From the NCBI GenBank assembly GCA_020746105.1, contig CM036618.1:9122501-9186500 (forward strand): a stretch of 64,000 nt of DNA. The letters run 5' to 3'. The DNA comes from Trogon surrucura (taxonomy: Eukaryota; Chordata; Aves; Trogoniformes; Trogonidae). A program made the position numbers and the translations under genes. Below the pieces are notes generated by a model that saw nothing but the letters and a program-made list of their open reading frames with translations, did no database searches and was not told where the DNA came from. This document shows positions 61,778 through 64,000 of this stretch, piece after piece (the stretch's first letter is position 1; each line of letters starts with the position of its first letter).

Positions 61778-64000
61778 CAACATGGGAGCCTGCAGTATCG
61801 CCCACACGAGAGACGTGCTCCTGGCATCACACTTGGGTCTAAGATTTGTCTTGGGAAATGCACACACACGGCCAACAGTACAAAAACACACTTAAGAGTT
61901 TAAGAGAAATGTGGTACGGGTAGGAGCCAAAGATAAACAGAAAACATACCTGCATATCGCATAATTTTCTCCTCTGTGCCACTGGCTTCTGTCTTACTGT
62001 TTATAGTGCTCCAGTGCCACCATACCTAGACATCCTTGATACCAATTTAACTGTGACAAAATCTTCTGAGGTCAAGAACTGACAAACTGAGGATAGAGAG
62101 AATCCAGACCAAAAACAGAAGAAACCCTCAGGTAGGGAGGGCAGAGCGCAAACACTACATCCAGTTTAAACACCAGCAAACCCCCTTAAGGCTTACGTAA
62201 CTCAAAGAGTCTGTAGGAAACCACATTTTTGCTAATAACGCTATTTAGGTGCCCAACATCCTGCTGTTGTATAAGCCAAAGGGAACATCATTTGGGCATT
62301 TATCACTGCAGGAACATTGAAAATTCCCAAATGAGGCAATCACTGCCCAAATCCCATGGTGCCATGTCACGAGTCCCTCCAAAGCACACCGATGCTCCGC
62401 ACCGAGCACCGAGGGGAGGTAATGCAGTGTGACTCGTCCTGCTGAGTGATCTGCTTTCCAGCTTTGGCTCCCTATATAAATCAAACACAGGACATTAACA
62501 AAATCTGCTGGGCTCAGAGGTTTCCATGCCAGGAGCTGGATGCTGACGCACTGGCATGGCTACATTCAGCCCAGGATTGGGGTTAGAGCTCTCTTTTAGG
62601 TGGCACTGTTTGTTTTTTAACTTTAGACTGAAGGCAAGGAGCGGGTATAATCCTCTGCTCTCTTGAGATGTTCTCTATGGCTCTGGGCTCAGCTCAACAG
62701 AGCACTGGAGCTCACTGGAAAGAGATAAGAAAAACAATCAAGGATGTTCCAAATTAGCACCATGCCCCCCCCACTCTGTGAACAGAGCTTTTTGGGCAGA
62801 CTCAGCAAACCCCACATCTCAGCCAAAGCCCGTGAGGAAGGACACTGGTGTTTCTGCTGCCACCACTCTTTGGGACCGAAGCCACTGCAATTTAGCAAGT
62901 GTGCCATTATCTTCCTCAGGCACTCACACACTCAACTACCGCACAAAGTACATGCTTCTGCCTTCCTGGTCTGATGGAGGCTTTCCCCTCCCCACATTTC
63001 ATTTTTAAGATTATAGGATTTACACATATGCTGGCAAAATATTTTGTGACCTTGCCACAGAACAGCAGAGTAGAGGAAACACACACGTATTATGAAAGCT
63101 ATGTCATTATAATATGTAGCTTTTCTGGCTTAAATTACTTGGACCAGCTAAAGTACAGGTTACAGTAAAGTCTACGCAAGTCGTGTTGTGTCAGTAATGT
63201 GCACATGGAAGGATAAAGAAACAACAATTTCCCTGTGGATTTTAATACACTTAGCAAAATGGCCAAGATTAAATTCCTTGGGGAGAGCGAGCCCAACCCT
63301 ATTCATGAAGTCACTGTGGTTTTTTTTTAAATGAGAAATAAAACCATGCAGTTGTCACAACTATACAAATCATCAAAACATACTGAATTAAACTCCTTTC
63401 CAGGAGCATACAAAACACAGCTTGCTGTTACTGTCTCTTGAACCACTGGTTCTCTGAAGTAGCCAAGAAAACTCGACTACCTTACTTGTTTGCCATGGAA
63501 GCTACTCAAAAGGTATCGTGCCCATCCCTCTGCCTTTCTACTGTCACAACAGCGAAGGGCTCCTTGCCCTGACAGCAGGGGGGCCTCAGGTGGATGGGAA
63601 AAGCTTGAGGAAAGCTCAAGATGGCTTTGAGGAGGGTAAGGGGGGAGAAAGGGTAACAAAAGAGCACCTTCAGATGCAGCTCTCAGCTGCAACTCTGTGG
63701 CATGGAGGAAGCCCCCTTGCAGCCTTTCCCAGTTTTCTTCCTTGGTGCTGATCGCTCTTTCAGTCAACATTTTTCCTCCATCCTTACCACATCTTCATTT
63801 TACTCAGCACCTCCCCTTCCACTACCGTGCCCCTGTTCAGGGGCATTTCCCTTGTTGCTTCGTATCAAACCCAGAATTCATTCAAGACCTTCCCCTGCCC
63901 CCAAACAAGACTAATCCAAACAGGCAGTTTGCAAAACTCAGTTTTCTTTACTTGGTTGTTCTTATATTTTTGCCCTTTCTTTCTCCGCCTTAAAATCCCC
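61778..64000. other. Unassigned stretch with weak splice-like modules
   Basis: No repeat was recognised. On the minus strand a segment at 62026-62086 sits between an acceptor-like pyrimidine tract ending CTATCCTCAG and a donor-like TCTAG|GTATGG, with one open frame of 19 codons. A similar weak module lies near 63484-63566. Both are within what chance gives in long introns. Confidence 0.3.

Noticed and set aside
63484-63566. Minus-strand segment with a CTGTCAG acceptor and a CAA|GTAAGG donor
   Set aside because: Two of three frames contain a stop, and the most protein-like frame is one of them; within chance expectation.

Overview
The window looks like bird nuclear DNA. The evidence is at least eleven separate CR1 LINE copies of several ages. 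Many end in the CR1-specific 8-bp tail (ATTCTATG or ATTCTGTG units). There are also two fossil avian retroviral LTRs and one amniote-type MIR SINE. The AT-rich background, scarcity of coding sequence and long repeat-poor stretches suit intronic or near-genic DNA of a developmentally regulated gene. The CR1 and LTR types look more neoavian than galliform, but this is inference.

The only strongly supported host coding sequence is one 306-bp exon on the minus strand (44655-44960). It is phase 0 at both ends and has good splice signals. I do not recognise the gene. A weaker candidate lies upstream on the same strand (52991-53124). It could be an 81-bp internal exon or a first coding exon, and it sits behind a C-rich/G-quadruplex tract (53303-53331). 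If the gene is real and continuous, most of the window is its introns.

Layout. 1-2064: repeat-poor. 2065-2912: fossil LTR with a nested CR1 tail. 2913-6249: unassigned, ending in a 38-bp hairpin. 6250-7290: a CR1 and an ancient CR1/L3 relic. 7291-11873: mostly unassigned, with a CpG-rich patch and a (C)31 run. 11874-12790: an old minus-strand CR1 split by a younger plus-strand CR1. 12791-30295: long and repeat-poor, with one ancient CR1/L3 relic. 30296-34890: a three-tier nest of CR1 elements. 34891-41839: repeat-poor. 41840-48600: four CR1 pieces around the coding exon. 48601-57956: repeat-poor, with the candidate upstream exon. 57957-59669: a young-looking CR1 with 233 uninterrupted codons, next to a solo LTR. 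59670-64000: a MIR SINE, a CR1 tail and unassigned sequence.

I found no tRNA, rRNA, CRISPR array, operon or new multi-gene system. The most informative content is the repeat stratigraphy, the unidentified exon and several conserved-element candidates. The candidates cannot be confirmed without alignments.
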